Source: Bordetella parapertussis (GTDB lineage Bacteria > Pseudomonadota > Gammaproteobacteria > Burkholderiales > Burkholderiaceae). Taken from it: a stretch of 13,130 nucleotides of DNA. The position numbers and the translations under genes are program-made. Location: the NCBI GenBank assembly GCA_945901665.1, contig CAMDLJ010000038.1, forward strand, positions 1-13,130, read 5' to 3'. Shown one piece after another: positions 1 through 7,159 of this stretch; the first letter of the stretch is position 1, and every line of letters begins with the position of its first letter. The notes beneath the pieces are model-generated. The model was not told where the DNA came from. It did not search any database and saw only the letters and a list, made by a program, of their open reading frames with translations.

Positions 1-137
1 ATTTCCGCAAGAAAATAAACAGCAGAAATTCGAAGTGGTGATAAAAATCCAAAAAGCCCTCCCAAAAGCAGTGCGGCCATCAGCACCGCTGGGGAATGCA
101 ACCAGATAACTCGCTGTGACAAGGGGGTGTGCTCCAT
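1..137 (-). CDS. Partial CDS: N-terminus of a probable membrane transporter, cation:dicarboxylate/amino-acid symporter-like
   Basis: An open frame begins with ATG at 137-135 and runs 45 codons without a stop to the window edge, so the gene is cut off at its 3' end. The peptide starts with a short polar segment, followed by a strongly hydrophobic stretch (residues about 17-34, AVLMAALLLGGLFGFLSP) and then ISAVYFLAE. This hydrophobic-helix, Gly-rich, -SP- pattern is what I know from the first transmembrane helix of the dicarboxylate/amino acid:cation (Na+ or H+) symporter (DAACS) family. With so few residues this is a resemblance and not an identification. It starts 8 nt after the stop of the solute-binding protein gene, which suggests co-transcription and joint function in uptake. 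No strong Shine-Dalgarno sequence is visible. Another polytopic membrane protein is possible. Confidence 0.5.
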   Translation of the reverse strand, partial: MEHTPLSQRVIWLHSPAVLMAALLLGGLFGFLSPLRISAVYFLAE

Positions 138-145
138 GGTGAATT

Positions 146-1012
146 TCACACAATGCTTCTCAGCAATTGCTCCATGTGCAGTTGTCCGGGACGGTGTCTC
201 ACAAACTCATTGAGCAGTTCTTTCAAAATTTTGTTGTCATGGCTCACCGCGAAAGAAAAATCATGGGACAAATCGTTGAAGCTCACAATCTTCAAAGACA
301 ATGCTCGACTGGGATTTGATTTCAGAATTTTTCGGGTGTAAAACTCGTTTCGATACCCACAAATGACGCGCCCAGAAAACACTGCATCGGCCACATCTTC
401 CCAACTGGAAAATCCAATCACTTTGGCTTTGGGGAAATTTTCATTGGCGAATTCATCCCACGCAGAGTTGGCAAGAATTCCCATGGTTCCAGAAAATTGA
501 CGCAATACCTTATCTATGCTTGAACCATTGGACAATTTCGCCAACTCGACCCGATTCAGAATCAATGAATGGGGCAGTTTTGAATAAGCATTGCTAAAGG
601 AAACTTTTTGCACACGATTGAAAGTCGGTGTTGAATGAAAGCCAATGTCAATTTTTTTATCTGCGACCAAATCGACAATTTGCTGATATGTTTTTGCAGA
701 TCTGTCTAACCTGAGTCGCAATTTAATGGACCGCGCAAATCGTTTGGCCAGTTCAATTTCCAAGCCCACCGTCTCGCCGCCTTTTTCGTAAAAAAAAGGA
801 ACATCGTCTTGGCTGACAAACCCGACAACCAACTCCTCTTTGTTGGCAAGCCACTGCAAGTCTGATGACGGTGTCAACACTGCAGACTGAATGACTGCAT
901 CCGACTTTTTGGAAGCGGCCCCATGCGTTGGCAGCATCAATGCCCCACCTCCAAGCGACAAAGTCCAACGCCCCCAGCGGTCTAAAAAAGATCTTCGATT
1001 GGTGTTCACCAT
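146..1012 (-). CDS. Family 3 periplasmic solute-binding protein (SBP_bac_3) with Tat-like leader
   Basis: A 288-residue protein. The leader has a twin-arginine-like motif (NRRSFLD, arginines at 6-7), then a mildly hydrophobic Leu/Gly/Ala stretch (about 17-27) and a likely cleavage region near THGAAS. This suggests Tat export to the periplasm. The mature part has the family 3 solute-binding layout: a first strand ELVVGFVSQDDVPFFY, then GGETVGLEIELAKRFA, then VADKKIDIGFHSTPTFNRVQKVSFSNAYS, which matches the conserved G-x-D-I/V-G, T-x-x-R and V-x-F-S-x-x-Y pattern of polar amino-acid or organic-acid binders. The ligand cannot be read from the sequence. The gene lies 15 nt downstream of the small membrane protein gene and 8 nt upstream of a probable symporter gene, so it may deliver substrate to that transporter. 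ATG at 1012-1010 is the first start; the next codon, GTG, could also serve. No strong ribosome binding site is seen. Confidence 0.85.
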   Translation of the reverse strand: MVNTNRRSFLDRWGRWTLSLGGGALMLPTHGAASKKSDAVIQSAVLTPSSDLQWLANKEELVVGFVSQDDVPFFYEKGGETVGLEIELAKRFARSIKLRLRLDRSAKTYQQIVDLVADKKIDIGFHSTPTFNRVQKVSFSNAYSKLPHSLILNRVELAKLSNGSSIDKVLRQFSGTMGILANSAWDEFANENFPKAKVIGFSSWEDVADAVFSGRVICGYRNEFYTRKILKSNPSRALSLKIVSFNDLSHDFSFAVSHDNKILKELLNEFVRHRPGQLHMEQLLRSIV

Positions 1013-1027
1013 GGTGTGCTCAAAATA

Positions 1028-1279
1028 TCAAGGCAATTTTTTATCAAGAACCGGGGTGGGCGGTGTCAGACCACCCTTCAGGGCTGATACAGATTGCACC
1101 TCTTGCTCCATTTTTTGCGTGATCTCAGTTTTCAATCCCGTCAATCCATCTGCAGGCTTGCCACCGCTCCATTTTTTTCCAAACTCTACCCCCAAGAAAA
1201 AAATACACGCCACAAAAAAACAACTGCAAAGCATAAAAATGGCAAGCAAACGCCGAGTGACACTGAAGTTATATTCCAT
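1028..1279 (-). CDS. Small single-pass membrane protein of unknown function
   Basis: An 83-residue protein that I do not recognise. It has a short positively charged N-terminus (ending VTRR at 7-10), one long hydrophobic segment (residues about 11-31) with cysteines at 18, 20 and 25, then a polar tail of about 50 residues ending in a Pro-rich segment. The predicted topology is N-terminus inside, with the tail in the periplasm. A good Shine-Dalgarno (AGGA, 7 nt spacing) precedes ATG at 1279-1277 and overlaps the stop of the PAAR-like gene, so translation is probably coupled to the spike genes. The position directly after a spike-tip gene is where immunity or effector-accessory proteins often sit. 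A small inner-membrane immunity protein, a transporter accessory subunit or an unrelated membrane protein are all possible. The ORF has its own RBS and fits the operon spacing, so I regard it as a real gene. Confidence 0.7.
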   Translation of the reverse strand: MEYNFSVTRRLLAIFMLCSCFFVACIFFLGVEFGKKWSGGKPADGLTGLKTEITQKMEQEVQSVSALKGGLTPPTPVLDKKLP

Positions 1280-1286
1280 TTAAAAA

Positions 1287-1290
1287 TCCT
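1287..1290 (-). promoter_or_regulatory. Ribosome binding site of the 83-residue membrane protein gene
   Basis: The minus strand reads AGGA, 7 nt before the ATG at 1279-1277. It overlaps the TAG stop (1291-1289) of the upstream PAAR-like gene, a layout typical of translational coupling. It supports the chosen start of the small ORF. Confidence 0.65.
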
Positions 1291-1675
1291 ATTTAACAGT
1301 GACCGTGAATTGCCCGGGCATATTGATTTCAATCACGCCACCCCACATGCACATCAACTTGGAAGAATCATTCAGGGTGGGCATTTTTCCGAGCAGTTGT
1401 GTGGGAGAGCCAGGCATCCAAGGGGCCATGGTCATGGGAATGCATGGCATGGGTGTCAATGCACCCAAAGCTGCTGCTGTCGCGGCAATCACCATGGGGT
1501 TGGCCATGGATTGACACATGCCAAATGGCATGATGTTCAGCATGGGCTTGTTGTCCATGATGTTGGCATCTGGAACCTTGGTCATCACCAAATTGGCGGG
1601 GAGGACCATGAGCGTTCCTGGCGCCATGCCAAAACTGCACTTGAGCATCGCGCCCATGCAAACTTGATTGCCCAT
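1289..1675 (-). CDS. PAAR-like spike-tip protein, DUF4280 family
   Basis: A 128-residue protein with the DUF4280 signature: QVCMGAMLKCSFG at the N-terminus, DANIMDNKPMLNIMPFGMC (38-54), a conserved ANP-AAATAAALG segment, LTPMPCIP (73-80), APWMPGSPT and a C-terminal CMWGGVIEI. Family members are PAAR-like proteins thought to cap the VgrG spike of contractile injection systems. Five cysteines (6, 13, 54, 78, 109) sit in conserved motifs. There is no histidine, whereas classical PAAR tips bind zinc through His and Cys. Methionine makes up 20 of 128 residues. The protein is a bare tip with no C-terminal toxin extension, so any cargo would bind non-covalently. The start ATG (1675-1673) overlaps the TAA of the upstream repeat-protein gene by one base and has a strong Shine-Dalgarno. 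It is the third gene of the vgrG-MORN-PAAR group. Confidence 0.9.
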   Translation of the reverse strand: MGNQVCMGAMLKCSFGMAPGTLMVLPANLVMTKVPDANIMDNKPMLNIMPFGMCQSMANPMVIAATAAALGALTPMPCIPMTMAPWMPGSPTQLLGKMPTLNDSSKLMCMWGGVIEINMPGQFTVTVK

Positions 1676-2403
1676 TATTGCCCCCTCACCATGGTTTCAA
1701 GTCGCCGCAAAATGGAGGAGGTGCCTTGCTCAGGCTCTATCTCCTTGCCCTTGAGGTCAAATCGTTGCGGCAATCCAATTGGCACACCACCTTTGTAATG
1801 CAGCTCCTCCATGACCTTCCCATTGGGCCAATATCGGATCAAAGGCCCATCAAGCAGGTTATCTTGGTAGCAAGCTGTTTGAACACACTTTCCATCCCGA
1901 TCGAAATCGCTGGAAACCCCGTGCAGCTGTCCTTTTTTGTAGACCGACTCCCTGATCAATCGACCTTCAAAATAAAAAGTGGCTGGGCCATCGATATCAC
2001 CTTCAGAGTAATTCAGCAATGTGCTGACCAATCCTGCTGCATCAAATGTTTTGCACGCCCCTGCCACCACACCATCAGCATAATTCTGCTGAAGAACGCA
2101 CTTGCTCCTGGCATAGACCTCCATTAACCCGTCCGCATGGCCCGCTTTGTAATTCGATTTTTGAATCGGCAAACCGGACTCATCAAAAATTTGCGTCAAC
2201 CCGTCGAGCAGACCATCTTTGAAATGCGATATCAACCGACATGTGCCTTCGACATCGAATTCTCTGAGCAATCCGTGCACTTGACCATCTTTCAATGTTC
2301 CCTGTCGAAACAATGAACCATCTGGATGGAGGCTCTCAAAATCCTTCAAGCCCAACTGAGCACCCATTTCGCTGATGGGAAATGACGGGTCGGTCTTATT
2401 CAT
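1675..2403 (-). CDS. MORN/YwqK-type repeat protein, probable T6SS spike accessory or chaperone
   Basis: A 242-residue protein built almost wholly of MORN_2-type repeats of about 22-25 residues. Eight units can be laid out from residue 28 to about 215 and a ninth begins at 216. Each has the pattern (F/Y)-x-x-x-G-x-x-x-x-x-x-x-Y-x-x-G-x-x-x-G, seen for example in FKDGLLDGLTQIFDESG and YKKGQLHGVSSDFDRDG. No signal peptide or membrane segment is visible, so it is probably cytoplasmic or carried by the spike. Such proteins are often annotated 'YwqK family antitoxin', but the name is not evidence of antitoxin activity. Its place between vgrG (14 nt upstream) and the PAAR-like gene (1 nt overlap) suggests a role in loading or assembling the spike tip, or as an immunity or effector partner. 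That role is inference. The ATG at 2403-2401 has only a weak upstream purine run. Confidence 0.85.
   Translation of the reverse strand: MNKTDPSFPISEMGAQLGLKDFESLHPDGSLFRQGTLKDGQVHGLLREFDVEGTCRLISHFKDGLLDGLTQIFDESGLPIQKSNYKAGHADGLMEVYARSKCVLQQNYADGVVAGACKTFDAAGLVSTLLNYSEGDIDGPATFYFEGRLIRESVYKKGQLHGVSSDFDRDGKCVQTACYQDNLLDGPLIRYWPNGKVMEELHYKGGVPIGLPQRFDLKGKEIEPEQGTSSILRRLETMVRGQ
1681..1687 (-). promoter_or_regulatory. Strong ribosome binding site of the PAAR-like gene
   Basis: The minus strand reads GAGGGGG, 5 nt before the ATG at 1675-1673, inside the last codons of the MORN-repeat gene. Together with the TAATG stop/start overlap it fixes the start and suggests coupled translation. Confidence 0.7.
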
Positions 2404-2417
2404 GTCTTGTGTGCATT

Positions 2418-4433
2418 TCAGTTGATTTGAGTCAACGCACCCTTGAGCGTCAGCATGGCACCAGCCTCAACGTTGTGCATGGCATCAGCCTTGCTCACAA
2501 TCATGGCGCCCTTGTTTTCCAGTTGCACTGCGGCTTGATTGGTCAGATTCACCCCTGCTTTGTTCAACAAATTGGTCCCCGCTTGATTGGTCAACTCTGT
2601 GCCAGCTTTATTGGTCAGCGCCGTGCCAGCCTGCTGGGTCAAAGCTTGGGCCGCTTTGCTGGTCAAGGAAGTCCCGGCATCGAGCAAAACATCTGCACTC
2701 GATTTGATCTGCACAGCGCCAGTGACCGTGATGGTCAATTTCCCATCCACCACCAACTCAAAGTCACCCTTTACGTTTTGGGTGAACTTGGCGCCATTCT
2801 TGTGCGTTTCATCACCGGTGATGTCCAGAGTTCTGGTTCCCTTGACATTGTGGGTTTCATTGCCCGTTTGAACATCTACAGTGCGGTCGCCCTTTTTCAC
2901 GGTGTGTATCTCGGCCCCAGCGATGACCGTGGTTGTCAATGCATTTTCAATTTCGGTCAACAAATCTTTTTGAGCGTGAAAGTAAAGTTGTTCCGCATCT
3001 TTTTTATCTTCAAACCGGACAATATTTCCTGCAGTACCTTGTTTTGAGGACCATGTGGCAATGGTGCTTTGCGTTTGATGGTCAGGCAGTTTGACTGGCG
3101 TGGTGTTGGTTCCGTTATAAACACTTCCAGTGACCAACGGGCGGCTGGGATCTCCATTCAAATAACTGACAACCACCTCCTGACCTATGCGCGGCAAAAA
3201 CAAGGCGCCAAATCCCACACCGGCCAATGACTGTGAGACGCGAATCCAACAAGAGCTTTTGTCGTCGCCTTTGCCGTCTCGGTCCCAGGGAAATTGAACT
3301 TTGATTCGACCATACTGATCGGTCCATATTTCCTCACCACTGGGCCCAACCACTTTGGCCGTTTCGCTGCCCATGGCTCTGGGCAAAGGCGTCACCATGG
3401 GCGGGCGAAAAGCGCTCGCTGCGGGGAAAGCCTCAAACGCGTTGCTGTACAAGTCGTCACGTGCTGTGTGGTGTACACGCCTGACCACGTGCAATGCGTT
3501 CAGCGAGGTGACGAAATGATCCGACAGGGTGAAGCTGGTCCCTGCATTCAATGCATAGGCAAAACTATCCCCGCGAAACAAGGTGGATGTGACTTGCGCC
3601 GCATCCACCCGAATTTTTGCTTTGGCCGAGCTTTCGCTTGCCGTAGCACTGCCGGTTCCAAACTCATAAATAGCACCACTTCCTGTGGTCCCGGCATTGT
3701 TTCCGCTCAAAGAAGTGGCTGGCTTGATAAAGTCGTAATCAGAGACTGTGGCTGACTTGAGTGCGACTCTTTTTTCAAATTCAAAGCGATAAACCGTATC
3801 GATTGGATTGGTCTGACCCGTCCTGGGAAAAAAACGCAAAGTACTGGCACCTGCACAACTGGTGTGCGCAGAGGCGGCATCACCCAAGACCATGGTGTGG
3901 CCGCTGCTGGTAAAGGTGAAGTAGTAGAAAATCCCAGCATGCTCCATGAGTCTGGAGATAAAGTCGAAATCGGTTTCGTCATACTGAACGCAATAGTCCA
4001 AAGCTGTATAGGTGCCAGATGTCTTGTCTGAAAATGTGATGCTTCCCTCACCCAGTACCGCTTTGACGATATCCAGTATTGATTTTGTTTGGTATATTTT
4101 TCGATCTCTGCTCAAGGTCAGCAACCAAAGCGATGGCACCAGTTCGGCTTGGTAGGTAGCAAAGTCAACGTCATAGCCACTTTGTATAAACCGAGAAACG
4201 ATGCCATGGATATATCGTTTCGATCCGCCTTCTACCTCCATGGTCACTGTGACGTTTTTCCCCACAATGGTGGAGGCCGATAAACTGGAACTGCCCGAGC
4301 GCATGAACAAATTAAATTTGAACAGCTCTGAAATCCCCTCGGCGCCCTCCATGCCATCCAGCAGCAAATCATTCGCACCAAAAGGCGTGTCTATGGTCAG
4401 AAAACCACCGGACTGAACAAAATCCGTTTTCAA
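2418..4433 (-). CDS. tssI: Type VI secretion spike protein VgrG (TssI)
   Basis: A 671-residue trimeric puncturing spike of the T6SS. Residues about 12-345 form the gp27-like base (opening LTIDTPFGAND, with GISELFKFNLFM and FATYQAELVPSLWLL). Residues about 355-440 form the gp5-like OB fold (ETAKVVGPSGEEIWTDQYGRIKVQFPWDRDG, CWIRVSQSLAGVGFGALFLPRIGQEVVVSYLNGDPSRP). The rest is a beta-helical needle. Seven octapeptide units with leucine every eight residues (590 to 638) lie near the end. No enzymatic C-terminal extension is present, so this is a structural VgrG that would carry cargo by binding. The start is TTG (4433-4431): stops lie just upstream in frame, no other start precedes the conserved LTIDTP motif, and a strong GAGGGG site stands 6 nt upstream. 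It overlaps the clpV stop by 4 nt (TTGA). Confidence 0.96.
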   Translation of the reverse strand: MKTDFVQSGGFLTIDTPFGANDLLLDGMEGAEGISELFKFNLFMRSGSSSLSASTIVGKNVTVTMEVEGGSKRYIHGIVSRFIQSGYDVDFATYQAELVPSLWLLTLSRDRKIYQTKSILDIVKAVLGEGSITFSDKTSGTYTALDYCVQYDETDFDFISRLMEHAGIFYYFTFTSSGHTMVLGDAASAHTSCAGASTLRFFPRTGQTNPIDTVYRFEFEKRVALKSATVSDYDFIKPATSLSGNNAGTTGSGAIYEFGTGSATASESSAKAKIRVDAAQVTSTLFRGDSFAYALNAGTSFTLSDHFVTSLNALHVVRRVHHTARDDLYSNAFEAFPAASAFRPPMVTPLPRAMGSETAKVVGPSGEEIWTDQYGRIKVQFPWDRDGKGDDKSSCWIRVSQSLAGVGFGALFLPRIGQEVVVSYLNGDPSRPLVTGSVYNGTNTTPVKLPDHQTQSTIATWSSKQGTAGNIVRFEDKKDAEQLYFHAQKDLLTEIENALTTTVIAGAEIHTVKKGDRTVDVQTGNETHNVKGTRTLDITGDETHKNGAKFTQNVKGDFELVVDGKLTITVTGAVQIKSSADVLLDAGTSLTSKAAQALTQQAGTALTNKAGTELTNQAGTNLLNKAGVNLTNQAAVQLENKGAMIVSKADAMHNVEAGAMLTLKGALTQIN
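2502..2669 (-). repeat. Octapeptide repeat tract in the VgrG needle
   Basis: Seven tandem 8-residue units cover VgrG residues 589-644, with the consensus x-L-T-N-(K/Q)-A-G-T. Leucine recurs at 590, 598, 606, 614, 622, 630 and 638. Octapeptide repeats are the known building unit of the triple-stranded beta-helix in phage T4 gp5 and VgrG needles. Here the tract has L-T-N-x-A-G in place of the phage V-x-G pattern. Confidence 0.8.
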
Positions 4434-7135
4434 TCGGCGCCCCTCATGGGTTTATCAGCAAAGGTGTAATCGAACTCACCCAGGCCATTGACTTTGATAT
4501 GCACAGCACTGAACGGTGTCGCGGTCGACATGCGCTCCAAGACCAATGACGAAAGTTCAGGCAATACGGATTGGGTGAGGATGAAATCAATATTTCTTGC
4601 ACCGCTGTCAACTTCGGTGCATCGCTGTGTGATTAAACTGATCACCCCACTGTCCCATGTTAATTTGGCGTGGTGATTGTTTGCGAAACGCTCCACTAAT
4701 TTTTGAAGCTTGAGCTTCACGATGTTGGCAATTTGCTCATCCCCCAATGGGAAGTAAGGTACCAAGACCATGCGCCCCAGAAAAGCTGGGCTGAACTCCT
4801 TGAGCAATGCGGGTCGCAGCATCTCAGTTAACTCGGCCATGCTCGGTCGAAGTCCCCCACGGCAGGCATTGGTGATCACATCCTGGGCTGCGTTTGAGGT
4901 GAGCAAAATCAAGGTATTTTTAAAGTCGATGGTGACACCTTCACCATCCTCCATCGATCCTTTGTCAAACACTTGGAAGAAGACCTCCAAAACATCGGGG
5001 TGCGCTTTTTCCATTTCATCCAACAAGACAACACTGTAAGGTCGACGCCGGACTGCCTCGGTCAAAACACCACCTTTGCCGTACCCCACATATCCAGGGG
5101 GTGCACCTTTGAGGCTGGAAACAGAATGTGGCTCCTGAAACTCAGACATATTGATGGTGATCATGTTTCGTTCACCACCATAAAGCATATCGGCAAGGGC
5201 AAATGCAGTTTCGGTCTTTCCAACACCACTGGGCCCGACCAACATGAACACACCAACGGGTTTGCCTGGATCATCCAAATCGGCCCTGAAAGTTCTGACC
5301 CGCCGGGCAATCGCGTCCAAGGCTTCACCTTGTCCAACCACTCTCTCCGACAATCTGTCTTTCAGATGTAAAACCGTGTGTATTTCATCGGCCATCATTT
5401 TGCCGACAGGAATTCCCGTCCAGCCCGATATCACTTCGGCCACAGTGCGCGAGTCCACGCAAACCGGAACCATGGGCTCGTCGTCTTGAATCGCTTCCAG
5501 GCCTTTTTCCAAACGTTTAAGTTGCTCGGTATGACTGACACTGTCTTCGTTTTCTGAACCCTCGCTGTCCGCGCCTTCTGTGGCAATCAGGCGACGCAAA
5601 GCCAGTATTTCATTGACCGCATGTCTTTCATGCGAAAGCTTTTCACTCAAATGTGCAAGCTTGTTTTTAAGCAGCAAGAGTTCGTCTTGCAATGGTTTGA
5701 TTTCACTTCGGCGATCCAATCCTGTCGCGACGCCATGCTGGATCAAACGCAACTGGGCTTCACAGTTGGCTATTTTTTGCTCAACTTCCTCAATGACCTG
5801 TGGTTTACCCGCCTGACCCACGGACACCCTGGCGCAGGCAGTGTCCAATACGCTGATCGCTTTGTCAGGCAACTGCCTACCGGTGATGTAACGATGCGAA
5901 AGGCGAACAGCATCTTTGACCGCTTCGTCCAAAATTTCTACTGCATGGTGCTTTTCCAAAGTGGGCACGACGCCACGGAGCATGTCCATCGCCGAGTCAG
6001 GGGCAGGTTCCTCCACCTTGACCACTTGAAATCGACGAGCCAGGGCAGGATCACGCTCTACATATTTTTTGTATTCTGCCCAAGTGGTGGCGGCAATGGT
6101 TCTTAACTCGCCCCGGGCCAAGGCAGGTTTCAGCAGATTGGCCGCGTCTCCCTGACCCTCGGCTCCACCGGCGCCAATCAATTGATGGGCCTCGTCGATG
6201 AAAAGTATCACCGGCACTGCCGATGCCTTGACTTCAGCAATCACCGACTTCAAACGATTTTCAAATTCACCTTTGATGCCGGCTCCCGCTTGCAGCAAGC
6301 CCAAATCGAGTGTGCGAACCACCACTTGCTGCAAATTTGGCGGTACGGCTTTTTGAACAACCCGTTGCGCAAAGCCTTCCACAACGGCTGTTTTACCCAC
6401 GCCCGCTTCACCGGTCAAAATAGGATTGTTTTGTCGCCTGCGCAATAAAATGTCAATGATCTGCCGGATCTCAGCGTCGCGTCCGCGCACGGGATCAATC
6501 TTTCCCTGCCTGGCCAAGGCTGTCAAATCAATCGTGAACTGATCTAAATTGGGTGTTTTGGAATTTCCAGCCGGTGTGAGACTGGGCATTTTCGACACCG
6601 CTGGAGAACCCGCAGATGCATCAGAACCGGTCAAGGCCTCTCCAGTGGCTTGTCCAGCGTCTTCACTGGAGTCCTTGAGCAATTCAGCCAATCGGATTCG
6701 CAACTGATCCCTGGGTATTTCCAACAGCAAGGGTGCCACCTCGAATGTCACGCCCCTGACCGTATCCTCCTCCAACAAGGCCAACAAGACCGTTCCCGAG
6801 CGAACTTGCTGTTGGCCGAGCAACACGGAACTGGACAACCAAGCCTCTTGAAACAGAGGTGCGAAAACACCAGACATGGCTGGTGTTCCCTTGTTGCCAC
6901 GCTTGAGTTGGTCCAAGCGTTGCTGCAATTGGGCCATGACCTTGCCGTAATCGATGCCAAAAGTGTCTAAAAGAATTTCTATGTCGGGGGCTTTTCCTTC
7001 CATCAATTTAATGAGGAAATGCTCTAGCTCGACACTGAAATGCGATTGCCCGCCACACAACTCTGCTGCCAAGCGAATGGCTTGTTTGCATGTGGGATTG
7101 AGTTTGGTCAGTAAAGTTCTGAGGTCAATTTTCAT
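4430..7135 (-). CDS. tssH: T6SS sheath-recycling AAA+ ATPase ClpV (TssH)
   Basis: A 901-residue Clp/Hsp100-type unfoldase that binds and disassembles contracted TssB/TssC sheath in the cytoplasm. Numbered from the ATG at 7135-7133: an N-terminal Clp repeat domain (about 1-155), AAA1 with Walker A GEAGVGKT (242-249) and Walker B ILFIDEA (310-316), a coiled-coil middle region (about 445-555, Glu/Lys/Leu rich), and AAA2 with Walker A GPSGVGKT (634-641), pore-loop GYVG (681-684) and Walker B VVLLDE (702-707). A TTG at 7147 lies in frame four codons upstream, but [13 protein letters not shown] matches the usual start of the family, so I choose the ATG. No clear Shine-Dalgarno is visible for either. 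The gene follows tssG by 24 nt and overlaps vgrG by 4 nt. Length and motifs distinguish it from housekeeping ClpB, together with its context. Confidence 0.97.
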   Translation of the reverse strand: MKIDLRTLLTKLNPTCKQAIRLAAELCGGQSHFSVELEHFLIKLMEGKAPDIEILLDTFGIDYGKVMAQLQQRLDQLKRGNKGTPAMSGVFAPLFQEAWLSSSVLLGQQQVRSGTVLLALLEEDTVRGVTFEVAPLLLEIPRDQLRIRLAELLKDSSEDAGQATGEALTGSDASAGSPAVSKMPSLTPAGNSKTPNLDQFTIDLTALARQGKIDPVRGRDAEIRQIIDILLRRRQNNPILTGEAGVGKTAVVEGFAQRVVQKAVPPNLQQVVVRTLDLGLLQAGAGIKGEFENRLKSVIAEVKASAVPVILFIDEAHQLIGAGGAEGQGDAANLLKPALARGELRTIAATTWAEYKKYVERDPALARRFQVVKVEEPAPDSAMDMLRGVVPTLEKHHAVEILDEAVKDAVRLSHRYITGRQLPDKAISVLDTACARVSVGQAGKPQVIEEVEQKIANCEAQLRLIQHGVATGLDRRSEIKPLQDELLLLKNKLAHLSEKLSHERHAVNEILALRRLIATEGADSEGSENEDSVSHTEQLKRLEKGLEAIQDDEPMVPVCVDSRTVAEVISGWTGIPVGKMMADEIHTVLHLKDRLSERVVGQGEALDAIARRVRTFRADLDDPGKPVGVFMLVGPSGVGKTETAFALADMLYGGERNMITINMSEFQEPHSVSSLKGAPPGYVGYGKGGVLTEAVRRRPYSVVLLDEMEKAHPDVLEVFFQVFDKGSMEDGEGVTIDFKNTLILLTSNAAQDVITNACRGGLRPSMAELTEMLRPALLKEFSPAFLGRMVLVPYFPLGDEQIANIVKLKLQKLVERFANNHHAKLTWDSGVISLITQRCTEVDSGARNIDFILTQSVLPELSSLVLERMSTATPFSAVHIKVNGLGEFDYTFADKPMRGAD
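4440..4445 (-). promoter_or_regulatory. Ribosome binding site that fixes the TTG start of vgrG
   Basis: The minus strand reads GAGGGG inside the last codons of clpV, 6 nt before the TTG at 4433-4431. The vgrG frame is closed by TGA and TAA a few codons further upstream and offers no ATG or GTG before the conserved N-terminal motif, so this site supports TTG as the true start. Confidence 0.75.
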
Positions 7136-7159
7136 GGCACATATCAAATGGTTGGGACA

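Noticed and set aside
1205..1207. Possible lipobox (FVAC, Cys25) in the 83-residue membrane protein
   Set aside because: The -3 position is Phe and the residues after Cys stay hydrophobic (IFFLG), unlike a lipoprotein. A membrane anchor explains the segment better.
1368..1661. A 97-codon minus-strand ORF with many histidines inside the PAAR-like gene
   Set aside because: It is a frame-shifted reading of the methionine-rich gene, where xATGx contexts give CAT codons. The PAAR-like frame has family motifs and a strong ribosome binding site, so this one is a shadow.
1094..1798. A 234-codon plus-strand ORF rich in His, spanning the small membrane protein and PAAR-like genes
   Set aside because: It runs antisense across two supported genes and a gene junction. 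Its histidines come from CAT read opposite the many ATG codons of the methionine-rich protein. No domain or ribosome binding site supports it.
7136..7147. Longer ClpV start at TTG 7147
   Set aside because: It adds only four residues before [13 protein letters not shown], which already matches the usual family N-terminus. ATG is the better codon, and neither has a distinctive Shine-Dalgarno.
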